A stretch of 44,827 nucleotides of DNA from Muribaculaceae bacterium (GCA_003979155.1 RYWL01000006.1:1-44827), one strand, 5' to 3'. Positions 28,484 to 37,236 are shown, counted from the stretch's first letter. Program-made: numbers and translations. The notes: generated by a model not told the origin, from the letters alone.

Positions 28484-28532
28484 ACCGAAAGCCAAAAACG
28501 GAGTCTAAGTAAGCAAAAAGACAATTACTCAT

Positions 28533-29039
28533 ATGGTAAAGCATATCGGAAATATTCTGGAAGAGGTTCGCGAAAAAGGTTTCGCGAAACCGTCGGCCGG
28601 TTTGAAAGTGCCCGACGGCTACTTCGAGAGTTTTTGCGAACGTATGGAGGCCGCTCTCCCGGCACGTCCCGAATTAGAATCCCCCGAAGCTGTGGCAGAA
28701 GCCCAGCGTCCGCATACACTATGGCAGAAAGTGCGCCCCTATGTATATATGGCAGCGATGTTTGCCGGTGTGTGGTGCATGCTTCAGATTTTTACCGGGC
28801 TCAGCAACTCGGGCGGTCTGCAGCCTATGCAGGATAATGCCGTAATGGCAAATGCACTCTCAAACGACGAATTCATGCGTGACTATATCTTTGACGACGT
28901 CAACTCATGGGATTTGCTCGATGAAATGATGGAAGACGGTTCTCTTGACTCCGACTCGGCCTGGGATGCTTTCTTCAGTGAAGACACACCTGCCGGTCAG
29001 ACCGAAACAGTCTCTGCAGAATACATATTACCCCAATAA
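28533..29039 (+). CDS. Single-pass membrane protein, candidate anti-sigma factor
   Basis: A 168-residue protein. Residues 1-65 are a charged, probably cytoplasmic segment (IGNILEEVREKGFAKPSAG, VPDGYFESFCERMEAAL), followed by one membrane helix (about 70-90) and an acidic outer tail with many aspartates. The 'P-x-G-Y-F-x-x-F' segment near residues 28-36 is commonly seen in Bacteroidota proteins encoded directly after ECF sigma factors. No zinc anti-sigma motif (H-x3-C-x2-C) is present. Role as anti-sigma factor is inferred from position and topology. Confidence 0.7.
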   Translation: MVKHIGNILEEVREKGFAKPSAGLKVPDGYFESFCERMEAALPARPELESPEAVAEAQRPHTLWQKVRPYVYMAAMFAGVWCMLQIFTGLSNSGGLQPMQDNAVMANALSNDEFMRDYIFDDVNSWDLLDEMMEDGSLDSDSAWDAFFSEDTPAGQTETVSAEYILPQ

Positions 29040-29047
29040 GTATTACA

Positions 29048-29524
29048 ATGATTTTTTCTTGTCCCTTGCGTGTTTTAGCTGCCGTTCTGATTTCGATGGC
29101 ATCGCTCAGTGTATTTGCGCAGGCTCCCGGCCCCAAAGATATCGATCGCGACCGTTTTTTGTCGGAAATCCGAAATTATAAGCACGAAGTACTTGTTAAA
29201 TCGCTCGAGCTTACAAAAGAGCAGCAGCGTGAGTTTTTTCCTATTTATGACGAACTCGATAACCGTCTGCAGGAAATCAACACCGAAACACGCGAGCTCG
29301 AAAAGCGAGTAGCCGTAGACCAGACAGCCACCGACACAGAGATTGAGGCAGCGGCGTCGATGGTATACTCTCAGAAACAGCGCGAAGGCAATCTTGAAAT
29401 GGAGTATTACGAAAAATTCAAATCGATTCTTACTCCCCGACAGCTCATGGGGCTTCGCGGCGCTGAAAAAATTTTTACGCAGAAACTCGTGCGTCATCAC
29501 AATCGTATGAGAAACAACCGCTAA
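29048..29524 (+). CDS. CpxP/Spy-like periplasmic helical protein
   Basis: A 158-residue exported protein. A signal peptide ends in VFAQ near residue 25. The mature part is almost wholly helical, with LTKEQQREFFPIYDEL and a later SILTPRQLMGL segment, matching the LTxxQ pattern of CpxP/Spy/ZraP periplasmic chaperones and sensors. It ends in a basic stretch. With the ECF factor and the membrane protein it forms a plausible stress-sensing unit. It begins 8 bases after the membrane protein's stop. Confidence 0.72.
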   Translation: MIFSCPLRVLAAVLISMASLSVFAQAPGPKDIDRDRFLSEIRNYKHEVLVKSLELTKEQQREFFPIYDELDNRLQEINTETRELEKRVAVDQTATDTEIEAAASMVYSQKQREGNLEMEYYEKFKSILTPRQLMGLRGAEKIFTQKLVRHHNRMRNNR

Positions 29525-29530
29525 GCAGAT

Positions 29531-30322
29531 ATGTCTGTCAACTCACCTGTCGACACTTTACGCCTTGCCACAGCGGCAGGCGTTTCCAAAGCCACGGCAC
29601 GCACATTTCCGCGTCTGCTTGTGGCCGCTTTTCTTGCCGGAGCATATATAGCTCTGGGTGGTGTGCTTTCAATTATAATCGGATTTGGTTTTCCCGAGTT
29701 CTCGGCCTCTAATCCCGGACTCCAGCGCCTGATGAGCGGTCTGGTGTTTCCCATAGGCCTCATGCTCGTGGTAATTCTCGGAGCCGACCTCTTCACCGGC
29801 AACAACGCTCTTCTCGTGCCGCCGGCTATGAGCCGTAGAATCGGGCTGCTTGCCGTTCTCAAAAACTGGACTATAGTGTGGCTAGCTAATTTTGCCGGCT
29901 GTCTCGCTGTAGCTTATTTTCTTGTATATCTTACCGGTCTTACGGCTTCTGAACCATATGCCTCTGCTGTGGCGAAAATAGCAGCCGGCAAGACCTCCTC
30001 AACATTCGGAGTCATATTTCTCAAGGGCATAGGCGCCAATTGGTGCGTGTGTCTGGCCGTGTGGCTTGCCCTGAGCGGACGTCGACTCGGTGAGAAGTTG
30101 CTGGCGTGCGAAATTCCCGTAATGGCCTTTGTCGCCCTGGGATACGAGCACTGCATCGCCAATATGTTTTTCATCCCCCTTGCCATGATGCAGGGTGCCG
30201 ATATTAGCGTAGAGCAGATGTTTGTGAGCAATCTGATTCCGGCCACTCTCGGCAATATTGTTGGCGGCGCCCTCTTTGTCGGTGCCGTGCACGCCTATCT
30301 CAACGGCAAACCGATAGAATAA
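29531..30322 (+). CDS. Formate/nitrite transporter family channel
   Basis: A 263-residue FNT-family (FocA/NirC) inner-membrane channel, working as a pentamer that passes formate, nitrite or related small anions. Six membrane helices are visible. Family motifs are ADLFTGNNALL (helix 2 break), GIGANWCVCLAVWLALSGR and GYEHCIANMFFIPLAMM, which holds the H-C-x-A-N signature. Formate is likely in a fermenting anaerobe; no pyruvate formate-lyase gene is adjacent. It lies 6 bases after the CpxP-like gene, an unexpected link to a stress unit. Confidence 0.93.
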   Translation: MSVNSPVDTLRLATAAGVSKATARTFPRLLVAAFLAGAYIALGGVLSIIIGFGFPEFSASNPGLQRLMSGLVFPIGLMLVVILGADLFTGNNALLVPPAMSRRIGLLAVLKNWTIVWLANFAGCLAVAYFLVYLTGLTASEPYASAVAKIAAGKTSSTFGVIFLKGIGANWCVCLAVWLALSGRRLGEKLLACEIPVMAFVALGYEHCIANMFFIPLAMMQGADISVEQMFVSNLIPATLGNIVGGALFVGAVHAYLNGKPIE

Positions 30323-30373
30323 AAACAATCTTTAAAAGACTATAACTTCTAAAGTTATCATAAATCGTAGAAA

Positions 30374-30823
30374 ATGATAAAAGGAATACTGTCAATCACC
30401 GGTAAGCCCGGTCTCTTCAAGCTCCTCAGCCGCGGCCGCAACGCGCTGATTGTTGAAAACATATCGACAAAGCGCCGTACGCCCACTTATCCCCACGAAA
30501 AAGTGATATCTCTGGCCGACATCACCATGTACACAGAGCACGGCGACGAACCCCTTCCCGAGATTCTCGACAAGGTCTACGCACGTGCCGAAGGCAAGGC
30601 AATCGACATGAAATCGTTTGCCGGAGACGATGCCGTCCGCGAATATTTTGCAGAAATTATCCCCGACTTCGACCAGGAACGCGTATATACAACAGATATC
30701 CGCAAGCTTTTCAGCTGGTATAACTTGCTTGTAGCTGCCGGTTTTACCGAATTCAAAGATGAAGAGCCCGCCGAAGATCAGGCTACAGACAACGCTGCCG
30801 GAGCAGAATCGGAAAAAGAATAA
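30374..30823 (+). CDS. DUF5606 family protein
   Basis: A 149-residue cytoplasmic protein of the Bacteroidota family DUF5606. The start (ILSITGKPGLFKLLSRGRNALIVE) and the segment DIRKLFSWYNLLVAAGFTEF are characteristic. The N-terminal half looks like a small beta domain, the C-terminal half helical, and the tail is acidic and disordered (residues 128-149). No function is known for the family. Confidence 0.85.
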   Translation: MIKGILSITGKPGLFKLLSRGRNALIVENISTKRRTPTYPHEKVISLADITMYTEHGDEPLPEILDKVYARAEGKAIDMKSFAGDDAVREYFAEIIPDFDQERVYTTDIRKLFSWYNLLVAAGFTEFKDEEPAEDQATDNAAGAESEKE

Positions 30824-30865
30824 TCTTTGCTAAGGCTTTGCATGCTCTTTTTGAAAAATATTTCG

Positions 30866-30873
30866 TAAATTTG
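30866..30873 (+). promoter_or_regulatory. -7 box upstream of pgk
   Basis: TAAATTTG fits TAnnTTTG and lies 55 bases before the pgk ATG. No TTG at the usual -33 distance. Confidence 0.45.
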
Positions 30874-30928
30874 CGGTGTAAGAACCGCTGAAACGAATTT
30901 AAAATCAAAATATTCAAACAACTACGTC

Positions 30929-32179
30929 ATGACAATCGACAATTTCAATTTCAATGGTCACAAAGCCATCGTTCGCGTTGACTTCAATGTGCCTCTGGAC
31001 GAAAACGGCAACATAACCGACGATACCCGCATCCGCGGCGCCCTCCCTACTCTCAAAAAAATCCTCGCCGACGGTGGTGCTCTTATCGTTATGAGCCACA
31101 TGGGTAAGCCCAAAGGCAAAGTGAACCCCAAAATGTCTCTCTCGCAGATTAAAGAAGCCGTGTCGAAGGCTGTCGGCGCTCCCGTAGAGTTTGCGCCCGA
31201 CTGTGCCAAGGCCGATGAAATGGCTGCAGCCCTCAAGCCCGGTGAAGTTCTGCTCCTCGAGAATCTTCGCTTCTATCCCGAAGAAGAAGGCAAGCCCGTT
31301 GGTATTGATAAAGAAGATCCCGCTTACGATGCCGCCAAGAAAGAAATGAAAGAGCGTCAGAAGGAGTTTGCCAAGAAGCTTGCTTCTTATGCCGACGTTT
31401 ATGTGAACGATGCTTTCGGCACCGCTCACCGTCGTCATGCATCCACAGCTGTAATCGCCGATTATTTTGATGCCGACCACAAGATGCTTGGCTACCTCAT
31501 GGAAAAAGAAGTAAAGGCTGTCGACAGCATCCTCAAAGACATCAAGCGTCCGTTTACTGCTATCATGGGAGGTTCTAAAGTATCTACCAAAATCGGTATT
31601 ATCGAAAACCTTTTCGACAAAGTCGACAACCTCATTCTCTGCGGCGGTATGACATATACATTCGCAAAGGCCGCCGGTGGCAATGTAGGTAACTCTATTT
31701 GCGAAAACGACAAGCTCGACCTCGCACTCGACATCATTCAGAAAGCTAAAGATAAGGGCGTGAACCTCGTTCTCGCTACCGACTGCGTTGCATCCGACGA
31801 TTTCTCCAACGACGCCAATACTCAGATTTGCTGCGTGAAGAACATTCCCGACGGCTGGGAAGGTGTTGACATCGGCCCCGCAGCAATCGCAAACTTTGTA
31901 GGTGCAATTCTTCCTGCCAAGACCATTCTTTGGAATGGCCCCGCCGGCGTATTCGAAATGGACAACTTCGCTACCGGTTCGAAAGTAATTTGCGAAGCAA
32001 TTGTTGAAGCTACCAACCAGGGCGCTTTCTCGCTTGTAGGCGGCGGTGATTCTGTAGCCTGCGTCAACAAGTTCGGCTATGCCGACGCTGTGTCGTATGT
32101 ATCTACCGGTGGCGGCGCACTTCTTGAGGCTATCGAAGGCAAAGTGCTTCCCGGTGTTGCTGCTATCGAAGGCAAATAA
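30929..32179 (+). CDS. pgk: Phosphoglycerate kinase
   Basis: A 416-residue glycolytic enzyme transferring phosphate from 1,3-bisphosphoglycerate to ADP. Diagnostic segments: [13 protein letters not shown] near residue 13, SHMGKPKG, the R and H substrate sites, [12 protein letters not shown], the [14 protein letters not shown] hinge and [13 protein letters not shown] with the nucleotide-binding loop. Length is normal. Codon use appears strongly biased toward a small set of codons (AAG, GCC, CTC), as expected for high expression. It stands alone with its own terminator. Confidence 0.98.
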   Translation: MTIDNFNFNGHKAIVRVDFNVPLDENGNITDDTRIRGALPTLKKILADGGALIVMSHMGKPKGKVNPKMSLSQIKEAVSKAVGAPVEFAPDCAKADEMAAALKPGEVLLLENLRFYPEEEGKPVGIDKEDPAYDAAKKEMKERQKEFAKKLASYADVYVNDAFGTAHRRHASTAVIADYFDADHKMLGYLMEKEVKAVDSILKDIKRPFTAIMGGSKVSTKIGIIENLFDKVDNLILCGGMTYTFAKAAGGNVGNSICENDKLDLALDIIQKAKDKGVNLVLATDCVASDDFSNDANTQICCVKNIPDGWEGVDIGPAAIANFVGAILPAKTILWNGPAGVFEMDNFATGSKVICEAIVEATNQGAFSLVGGGDSVACVNKFGYADAVSYVSTGGGALLEAIEGKVLPGVAAIEGK

Positions 32180-32218
32180 TAACAGCCTTTTTTCAAAAAG
32201 TCTGAAACAATAGATTAC

Positions 32219-32258
32219 AAAGGCGCGTTCTCATCGAATGGACGCGCCTTTGCTCTTT
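32219..32258 (+). terminator. Hairpin terminator after pgk
   Basis: AAAGGCGCGT (32219-32228) pairs with ACGCGCCTTT (32242-32251); the T-tract (TTTGCTCTTT) is interrupted. Confidence 0.8.
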
Positions 32259-32315
32259 GCCGGACTCGGCCCATATAGAGCGCCGGCGTGCCGTTAAATC
32301 AAACAAAAGGCTCAG

Positions 32316-33572
32316 ATGACATTTTCCAAAGATTTTTTCGAATGGGTGAGAGAGCATATAGCCGATAATCCGTCGACGCTCAGGCTGAAATATTCGCGAA
32401 GCGCTGACGGTTTTGATTACGACGCTGCAATCACACAGATTGAATGCCGACGTAAATTCGGCAAAAAACTCGCAGGCACACTTGCGATGTTTCCCGACTT
32501 TTACTTTCCTTCGGTGATGTCGGGCGAGCAGGCTACGGCCGATATTGTCGCTACCTTTCACGCCACCCTTGCCGAACGGGATATGCCAATGGCCGACCTC
32601 ACCGCAGGGCTCGGCATCGATGTGCTGCATGTTGCCGACAAGGTGTCGTCTATCGTGGCTGTGGAGCGTGATACATCGCGTGCGGAGGCTCTTGAATACA
32701 ACAGCGCCGGAATGGGCGCTTCGAACGTAAAAGTTGTATGCAACGATTGTAACGCATTTATCGACAGTGTGGTAAAGAACAATTCCGGCAGCGACTCCGC
32801 TGTGCCGTTTGCCACGGCGTTCATCGACCCTGCACGCCGGGCTGCCGACGGGGGCCGAGTTTTTGCTTTGTCGGATTGCGAGCCCGATGTTGTGAAGATG
32901 TTGCCGCGTATGAGCGCTTTTTGCCGGCGACTTATAATCAAGGCCTCGCCGATGCTCGACATATCACATACAATAGCCGAAATATCGCCGCGTCCCGTTG
33001 CTATAATGGCTGTAGGAACACCTACTGAGTGCAAGGAGTTGCTTATTGTAGTCAACTTTAAAGTCGGCAATGCTTCTGCAGATGCGCAAGAAACGCCTAC
33101 GCTGATAGAGGCTGTGACGCTTTATCCCGACGGAACTAAGTCGATATTTTCGTTCACGCAACAGCAGGAGCGCGATAGTGAGGCTCCGCCGGTTATGCCC
33201 GAACTTGTCGAGGGTACGTATATCTGCGAACCAAATCCCATGCTTATGAAGACCGGAGCTTTCCGCATTCTGGCCGCAAGCTACGGTCTTTCGATGTTTC
33301 ATGCCAATACTCGTATATTTGTCACAGATAAGATTCCGGACAATTTTCCCGGCACGGTGTGGCGCGTAGTTAAGGTTTTGCCCTATGCATCGCGCATCAT
33401 CAAGCGTTTTTCCTCCGAATATCCGGTGATTAATGTGGCTGTGCGCAATTTCGGCATGAGTGCCGATGCCTTGCGTACCAAGCTCGGTGTGCGCGACGGC
33501 GGCCCACTCAGATTATATGGGTTCACCGATGCTAATCAGCGTAAAATACTTGCTGTTACAGCGCCAATATAG
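32316..33572 (+). CDS. Class I SAM-dependent methyltransferase with THUMP-like C-terminus
   Basis: A 418-residue protein. After an N-terminal helical part (about 1-95), a Rossmann methyltransferase core starts at MADLTAGLGIDVLHVA (SAM-binding glycine motif, about 90-105), with acidic VAVERD as the ribose ligand and AFIDPARRAADG as the fourth-strand motif. The C-terminal third, with YICEPNPMLMKTGAFRILA and the RNFGMSADALRTKLGVRDGG segment, corresponds to the THUMP-like domain described for Bacteroidota proteins. RNA is the likely substrate. The exact target nucleotide is unknown. Confidence 0.82.
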   Translation: MTFSKDFFEWVREHIADNPSTLRLKYSRSADGFDYDAAITQIECRRKFGKKLAGTLAMFPDFYFPSVMSGEQATADIVATFHATLAERDMPMADLTAGLGIDVLHVADKVSSIVAVERDTSRAEALEYNSAGMGASNVKVVCNDCNAFIDSVVKNNSGSDSAVPFATAFIDPARRAADGGRVFALSDCEPDVVKMLPRMSAFCRRLIIKASPMLDISHTIAEISPRPVAIMAVGTPTECKELLIVVNFKVGNASADAQETPTLIEAVTLYPDGTKSIFSFTQQQERDSEAPPVMPELVEGTYICEPNPMLMKTGAFRILAASYGLSMFHANTRIFVTDKIPDNFPGTVWRVVKVLPYASRIIKRFSSEYPVINVAVRNFGMSADALRTKLGVRDGGPLRLYGFTDANQRKILAVTAPI

Positions 33573-33654
33573 CTTGTGGCCCGTCTTTTAATATGTTTGT
33601 GTATCTTTTAATAATGTTTAACTGCAACGGTTTATCTACATGAATATTATTTGC

Positions 33655-33662
33655 TACTTTTG
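33655..33662 (+). promoter_or_regulatory. -7 box upstream of the putrescine unit
   Basis: TACTTTTG lies 29 bases before the ATG at 33692. No TTG at the usual -33 distance. It would drive the small acidic gene, aguA and aguB. Confidence 0.45.
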
Positions 33663-33691
33663 AAGCTCAAAAAGAAAACCAACAGTTAACC

Positions 33692-33931
33692 ATGGAAGAT
33701 ATCACGGAATTGTTTAATTCGATTATTGAAGAGGCTCCGAGCCTTGACATAGCAGAATCGGAATTCAAGCAATCGCTGATAGACAACCCAGAACTTCGTA
33801 AAGCGTATCGCGAGTACTGTCGCGAGCAGGGCTCGTCGGAAAAAAGAGGTTTTCTCGACTATGCCGAGCAGTACTGCGACGACCGTAATGAAATATGGGA
33901 ATCTCTCAACGATTACGATAATATGGAATGA
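33692..33931 (+). CDS. Small acidic protein ahead of agmatine deiminase
   Basis: A 79-residue soluble, strongly acidic protein with helical pattern (FNSIIEEAPSLDIAESEFK, DNPELRKAYREYCREQG). It has no signal peptide or membrane segment and two cysteines. It is not recognised as a named family. The last 4 bases overlap the aguA start, so it is translationally coupled to polyamine synthesis and may be a regulator or subunit. That role is inference from position. Confidence 0.72.
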   Translation: MEDITELFNSIIEEAPSLDIAESEFKQSLIDNPELRKAYREYCREQGSSEKRGFLDYAEQYCDDRNEIWESLNDYDNME

Positions 33932-34971
33932 AAAATACTACCGTACGTTTCCCCGCAGAATGGGAGCCTTCCGATGCCGTGCTGATTGCATGGCCGCACG
34001 ACGACACAGACTGGGCATATATGCTGCCCGATGTGCGTGCTTGTTATACAGAGATAATTAAAGCCATAGTAAAAAAGGCGAAAGTTGTGATTGCGGCCCC
34101 GGAGAGACCCGAACTGACTTCTCTTACTGAAGACGAACAAAAAGAAGTCATCTGGTTTCCGGTTGAGACAAATGATACGTGGACTCGTGACTACGGGCCG
34201 ATAACCACTGTCGACTCCGAAGGAATACTGAATTTCAACGACTTTAAATTCAATGGCTGGGGGTTGAAATTCGCCTCCGACAAAGATAATCTTGTGACAT
34301 CGCAGCTCTGTGAATGCGCTGTGCTTGCGGGCGTGCGTCGAAACCGTCTCAGCTTCGTGCTCGAAGGCGGCTCCATTGAGAGCGACGGAGCCGGCACACT
34401 CCTCACTACAGCCGACTGTCTTCTGTCGCCAAATCGCAATGGTGCCGATTCGGAAGACGAGATAGTCGCTTACCTCAAGGAAACACTCGGTGTCGACACC
34501 GTACACATGTTGCATCACGGTGCTCTTGAGGGTGACGATACCGACGGCCATATCGACACTCTTGTGCGTCTTGCACCTCCGGGCGATATTATTTTCTATA
34601 CCGGATGCAGCGACCCTGACGACGAGATGCATTATGAGCCTCTGCAGGCAATGCACGAAGAACTGCGTCTGCTACGCACTGCTGCCGGCATGCCTTATCA
34701 TCTGATTGAACTGCCGATGCCCGAACCTGTTTATGATCCCGAGGACGGGCATCGTCTTCCGGCTACATATGCCAATTTCCTCATCCTCAACGGCGCAGTT
34801 CTTCTTCCGGTATACGGACAGCCGATGTCCGACATGACGGCGCAAATGGCCATAAAAGCCGCTATGCCCGATTACGACGTTATTCCCATCGATTGCAGCG
34901 CTCTCATCCGACAGCACGGTTCGCTGCACTGTGCTACAATGCAGTTGCCCAAAGGTTCTTTAAACATATGA
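33928..34971 (+). CDS. aguA: Agmatine deiminase
   Basis: A 347-residue enzyme of the peptidyl-arginine deiminase/guanidino-modifying superfamily, converting agmatine to N-carbamoylputrescine and ammonia. Motifs: WPHDDTDWAYM near the start, DTWTRDYGPI (guanidine binding), GSIESDG, DDTDGHIDTLVRLA with the catalytic histidine, and GSLHCATMQLP with nucleophile C335. It overlaps the genes before and after by 4 bases each. Confidence 0.96.
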   Translation: MKNTTVRFPAEWEPSDAVLIAWPHDDTDWAYMLPDVRACYTEIIKAIVKKAKVVIAAPERPELTSLTEDEQKEVIWFPVETNDTWTRDYGPITTVDSEGILNFNDFKFNGWGLKFASDKDNLVTSQLCECAVLAGVRRNRLSFVLEGGSIESDGAGTLLTTADCLLSPNRNGADSEDEIVAYLKETLGVDTVHMLHHGALEGDDTDGHIDTLVRLAPPGDIIFYTGCSDPDDEMHYEPLQAMHEELRLLRTAAGMPYHLIELPMPEPVYDPEDGHRLPATYANFLILNGAVLLPVYGQPMSDMTAQMAIKAAMPDYDVIPIDCSALIRQHGSLHCATMQLPKGSLNI

Positions 34972-35843
34972 AAACAGGTATAATACAGCAACACAATACA
35001 TCCGATATTGAGGACAACCGTCGGCGGCTGGCCGACAAAATTCGGCGACTGGCCGCCGAAGGCGCACGACTTGTGGTGTGTCAGGAACTTCACGATTCGT
35101 TATACTTCTGCCAGACAGAGAACGTAGATCTCTGCGGTCTGGCAGTTCCTGTGCCTGGAGATGTCACCGACTTTTACTCAGCCATCGCACGGGAGAGCGG
35201 AGTAGTGCTCGTTACCTCGCTTTATGAAAAACGTGCTCCGGGGCTGTATCACAATACGGCAGTAGTGTTTGAAGCCGACGGTTCGATTGCCGGAAAATAC
35301 CGCAAGATGCATATTCCCGACGACCCGGCATATTATGAAAAATTCTATTTCACTCCCGGAGACCTCGGATTCACCCCCATAAATACGTCGGTGGGCCGTC
35401 TCGGAGTGCTCGTATGCTGGGACCAATGGTATCCTGAAGCCGCACGACTTATGGCTCTTGCCGGAGCGCAAATACTCATTTATCCAACGGCAATAGGGTG
35501 GGAGAGTAGCGATACCGACGCCGAACAACAGCGTCAGCGCGAAGCCTGGACAACCGTGCAACGCGGCCATGCCATTGCCAACGGCCTTCCCGTAGTGTCG
35601 GTGAACCGTGTAGGCTACGAACCCGACCCGTCGGGAGTCACAGGCGGCATCACATTCTGGGGCTCGAGTTTCGTTGCCGGTCCGCAAGGCGAATTCCTTT
35701 TCAGGGCATCGGACAGCGAAGAAGTTGAGACCATTGTAGATATCGACATGGAGCGATGCGAGAATGTGCGCCGTTGGTGGCCTTTCTTGCGCGACCGTCG
35801 CATTGATGCTTATGGCGATATCACAAAACGCTTCCGCGACTGA
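34968..35843 (+). CDS. aguB: N-carbamoylputrescine amidase
   Basis: A 291-residue nitrilase-superfamily amidase that hydrolyses N-carbamoylputrescine to putrescine, carbon dioxide and ammonia, completing the agmatine route begun by aguA. The catalytic triad is E40 (CQELHDSLYF), K113 (KYRKMHIPDD) and C150 (VCWDQWYPEAARL). The ATG at 34968 overlaps the aguA stop by 4 bases; the longer frame beginning at 34893 would overlap aguA by 79 bases and is rejected. Confidence 0.96.
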   Translation: MKTGIIQQHNTSDIEDNRRRLADKIRRLAAEGARLVVCQELHDSLYFCQTENVDLCGLAVPVPGDVTDFYSAIARESGVVLVTSLYEKRAPGLYHNTAVVFEADGSIAGKYRKMHIPDDPAYYEKFYFTPGDLGFTPINTSVGRLGVLVCWDQWYPEAARLMALAGAQILIYPTAIGWESSDTDAEQQRQREAWTTVQRGHAIANGLPVVSVNRVGYEPDPSGVTGGITFWGSSFVAGPQGEFLFRASDSEEVETIVDIDMERCENVRRWWPFLRDRRIDAYGDITKRFRD

Positions 35844-35898
35844 TAGAAAACAGATATTTGTTCATTCTCTTTTAATGAACCCTTAAATAGAATGAACA

Positions 35899-36246
35899 GT
35901 GAATACAGACAAACTCCTCCTAATGAAAGATGCTCTCGGACGTTGGTGCCGTATGGCCGGACGTGCAACATCGCGGCCGGTGCTCGTAATGTGGTATGTG
36001 TTGCAGAGCCCCGAAACTCCTCGAAGCGACAAAGCCGCTATTTTCACATCGCTCGCATATCTCGTGCTTCCTATTGATATTCTCAGTGCCCGCCGCCTCC
36101 CTTTTATCGGCTGGCTTGATGAAGTAGTGGCACTCTCGACTCTCGTAAATCGCATGTCGAAGCATATAACGCCCGAAATCGAGGCTACGGTCGAAGCCCG
36201 TCTCGATTCATGGTTTCCTCGTCCGGCCGATATCTCTACGGACTGA
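35899..36246 (+). CDS. YkvA/DUF1232 small membrane protein
   Basis: A protein of about 115 residues with the DUF1232 core: FTSLAYLVLPIDILSARRLPFIGWLDEVVAL contains the L-P-x-D-x-(x)n-G-x-x-D-D-like membrane-associated motif (quoted here only to show the pattern; it spans about residues 50-80). One or two hydrophobic segments. GTG at 35899 or ATG at 35923 could be the start; a stop codon precedes the GTG in frame. An inverted repeat GTTCATTCT/AGAATGAAC (35860-35897 region) lies just ahead and may be regulatory. Confidence 0.78.
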   Translation: MNTDKLLLMKDALGRWCRMAGRATSRPVLVMWYVLQSPETPRSDKAAIFTSLAYLVLPIDILSARRLPFIGWLDEVVALSTLVNRMSKHITPEIEATVEARLDSWFPRPADISTD

Positions 36247-36262
36247 ACCATATAAAATCTAA

Positions 36263-36294
36263 ACAGCACCCCGAAAAATTTTTCGGGGTGCTGT
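36263..36294. terminator. Perfect 32-base palindromic hairpin
   Basis: ACAGCACCCCGAAAAA is followed at once by its exact reverse complement. A hairpin with an A/T top forms on either strand. It ends the YkvA gene. The T-run is inside the stem, not after it. Confidence 0.75.
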
Positions 36295-36315
36295 CATGTT
36301 GTGCAGAACGCTGCT

Positions 36316-36429
36316 TTAAGGAATGAGAACCTTCTTGGCTCTTCCGTTTTTAAGTTCAATGAAAGTGCCGCCGGCAGGATTTTCAACTCTGCAGCCTGAA
36401 GATTTATGTATAAATTGTATAGAATCCAT
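36316..36429 (-). CDS. Possible 37-residue small protein
   Basis: On the minus strand, an ATG at 36429 opens a short frame, beginning MDSIQFIHKSSG, with a glycine-rich centre and a basic end (KNGRAKKVLIP), closed by TAA at 36316-36318. An A-rich leader (AAAAAAAGTAGTAGATAA) precedes it, as is common for Bacteroidota start sites, and a strong hairpin follows it. Amino-acid composition looks protein-like. There is no homology evidence, so this stays a candidate. An overlapping 60-residue frame in another phase looks less natural. Confidence 0.3.
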   Translation of the reverse strand: MDSIQFIHKSSGCRVENPAGGTFIELKNGRAKKVLIP

Positions 36430-36459
36430 TTATCTACTACTTTTTTTAAGTTGAGGCTC

Positions 36460-36500
36460 GAGGCTGTGTCAAACATTAATTACGACACAGCCTCCTCGAT
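36460..36500. terminator. GAGGCTGTGTC inverted repeat
   Basis: GAGGCTGTGTC (36460-36470) pairs perfectly with GACACAGCCTC (36484-36494), followed on the plus strand by CTCGATTTTCCC. Similar stems are frequent as terminators in Bacteroidales by recollection. It separates the boundary ORF from the regulator gene. Confidence 0.55.
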
Positions 36501-36636
36501 TTTCCCTCCAAAGTCGGAAATAATATGAGAACGGAGCAAAAAAACTTTCTGATATTATTAAGTTTCCGAATCAAATCATGGTTATAATCGCATTAAATTC
36601 CTGAGGCGTATTGTAGTATTTATCAGGATAATTGAC

Positions 36637-36644
36637 TAACTTTG
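36637..36644 (+). promoter_or_regulatory. -7 box of the Crp/Fnr-type regulator gene
   Basis: TAACTTTG ends 40 bases before the TTG start at 36685. A TTG lies 23 bases upstream (36611-36613), slightly farther than at the window's best promoters. Confidence 0.5.
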
Positions 36645-36684
36645 CTATCGGCAACGGATTGTTGTCGGCATAATTCAACCACTG

Positions 36685-37236
36685 TTGGCTGACACGTTCA
36701 ACTCATACAAGGATCTGGTCGACCTCCGTCCGCTCATAGAGCTTATCAGGACGGAGGGCAAGCCTGTGTTGTATGAGCGTGGGGAATATCTGCTGCACGA
36801 AGGGGATATGGAGAAATACATATCAGTGGTGATTTCGGGATATTGCAGGTATGTGACACACCGCAGCGACGGTTCCGAGGGCGTGGTCGGATTCTCGCTT
36901 CCCGGTGATATCGCCTCAGGTTTTTCTGACAGAATGTACCGTAATCCGTCCCGTCTGGCCATCATCGCATCATGCCGGATGGAAGTGTTGCAGTTGCCGT
37001 TCGGCTATGCATTCTCAAAAATATCCGAGCAGGACAGACATTTCACTTTGAAAATGGAGAAGGCATTTTCAAGGACATTGTTTGAACGCCATCTGAATCT
37101 CTACAAGCTGACTCCGGCGGAACGTTACCGGAAATTTGCCGCGTCATATCCTGAAATCATCGGGCAGATACTGGTCAAGGAACTTGCATCATTCCTACAG
37201 ATTACGCCACAGCATCTCCGTCGCATCAGAAAATAG
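36685..37236 (+). CDS. Crp/Fnr-family transcriptional regulator
   Basis: A 183-residue regulator. The N-terminal cyclic-nucleotide-binding-like beta barrel covers about residues 15-115, with YERGEYLLHEGDMEKYISVV and the FSLPGDI segment at the position of the phosphate cassette; the R and S of a true cAMP site are not evident. A dimer helix follows (about 118-145). The DNA-binding part is short, ending right after the recognition helix in ITPQHLRRIRK. No FNR-type N-terminal cysteines, so it is not an iron-sulfur oxygen sensor. The TTG start is the only start codon near a suitable distance. It probably controls the neighbouring radical SAM unit. Confidence 0.85.
   Translation: MADTFNSYKDLVDLRPLIELIRTEGKPVLYERGEYLLHEGDMEKYISVVISGYCRYVTHRSDGSEGVVGFSLPGDIASGFSDRMYRNPSRLAIIASCRMEVLQLPFGYAFSKISEQDRHFTLKMEKAFSRTLFERHLNLYKLTPAERYRKFAASYPEIIGQILVKELASFLQITPQHLRRIRK

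Larger units (their letters stand above)
36247..36684. other. Intergenic boundary between housekeeping and accessory regions
   Basis: About 438 bases with two strong inverted repeats (36263-36294, 36460-36494), a possible short minus-strand ORF (36316-36429) and the -7 box of the regulator gene (36637-36644). No tRNA, integrase or attachment repeat was seen here, although gene content changes from housekeeping to accessory. Confidence 0.5.

Noticed and set aside
36294..36476. A 60-codon minus-strand open frame
   Set aside because: It crosses the long inverted repeats and looks less protein-like than the shorter frame in another phase.
36460..36494. GAGGCTGTGTC inverted repeat as an insertion-sequence end
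   Set aside because: The arms are only 13 bases apart, there is no transposase, and it fits a terminator stem.
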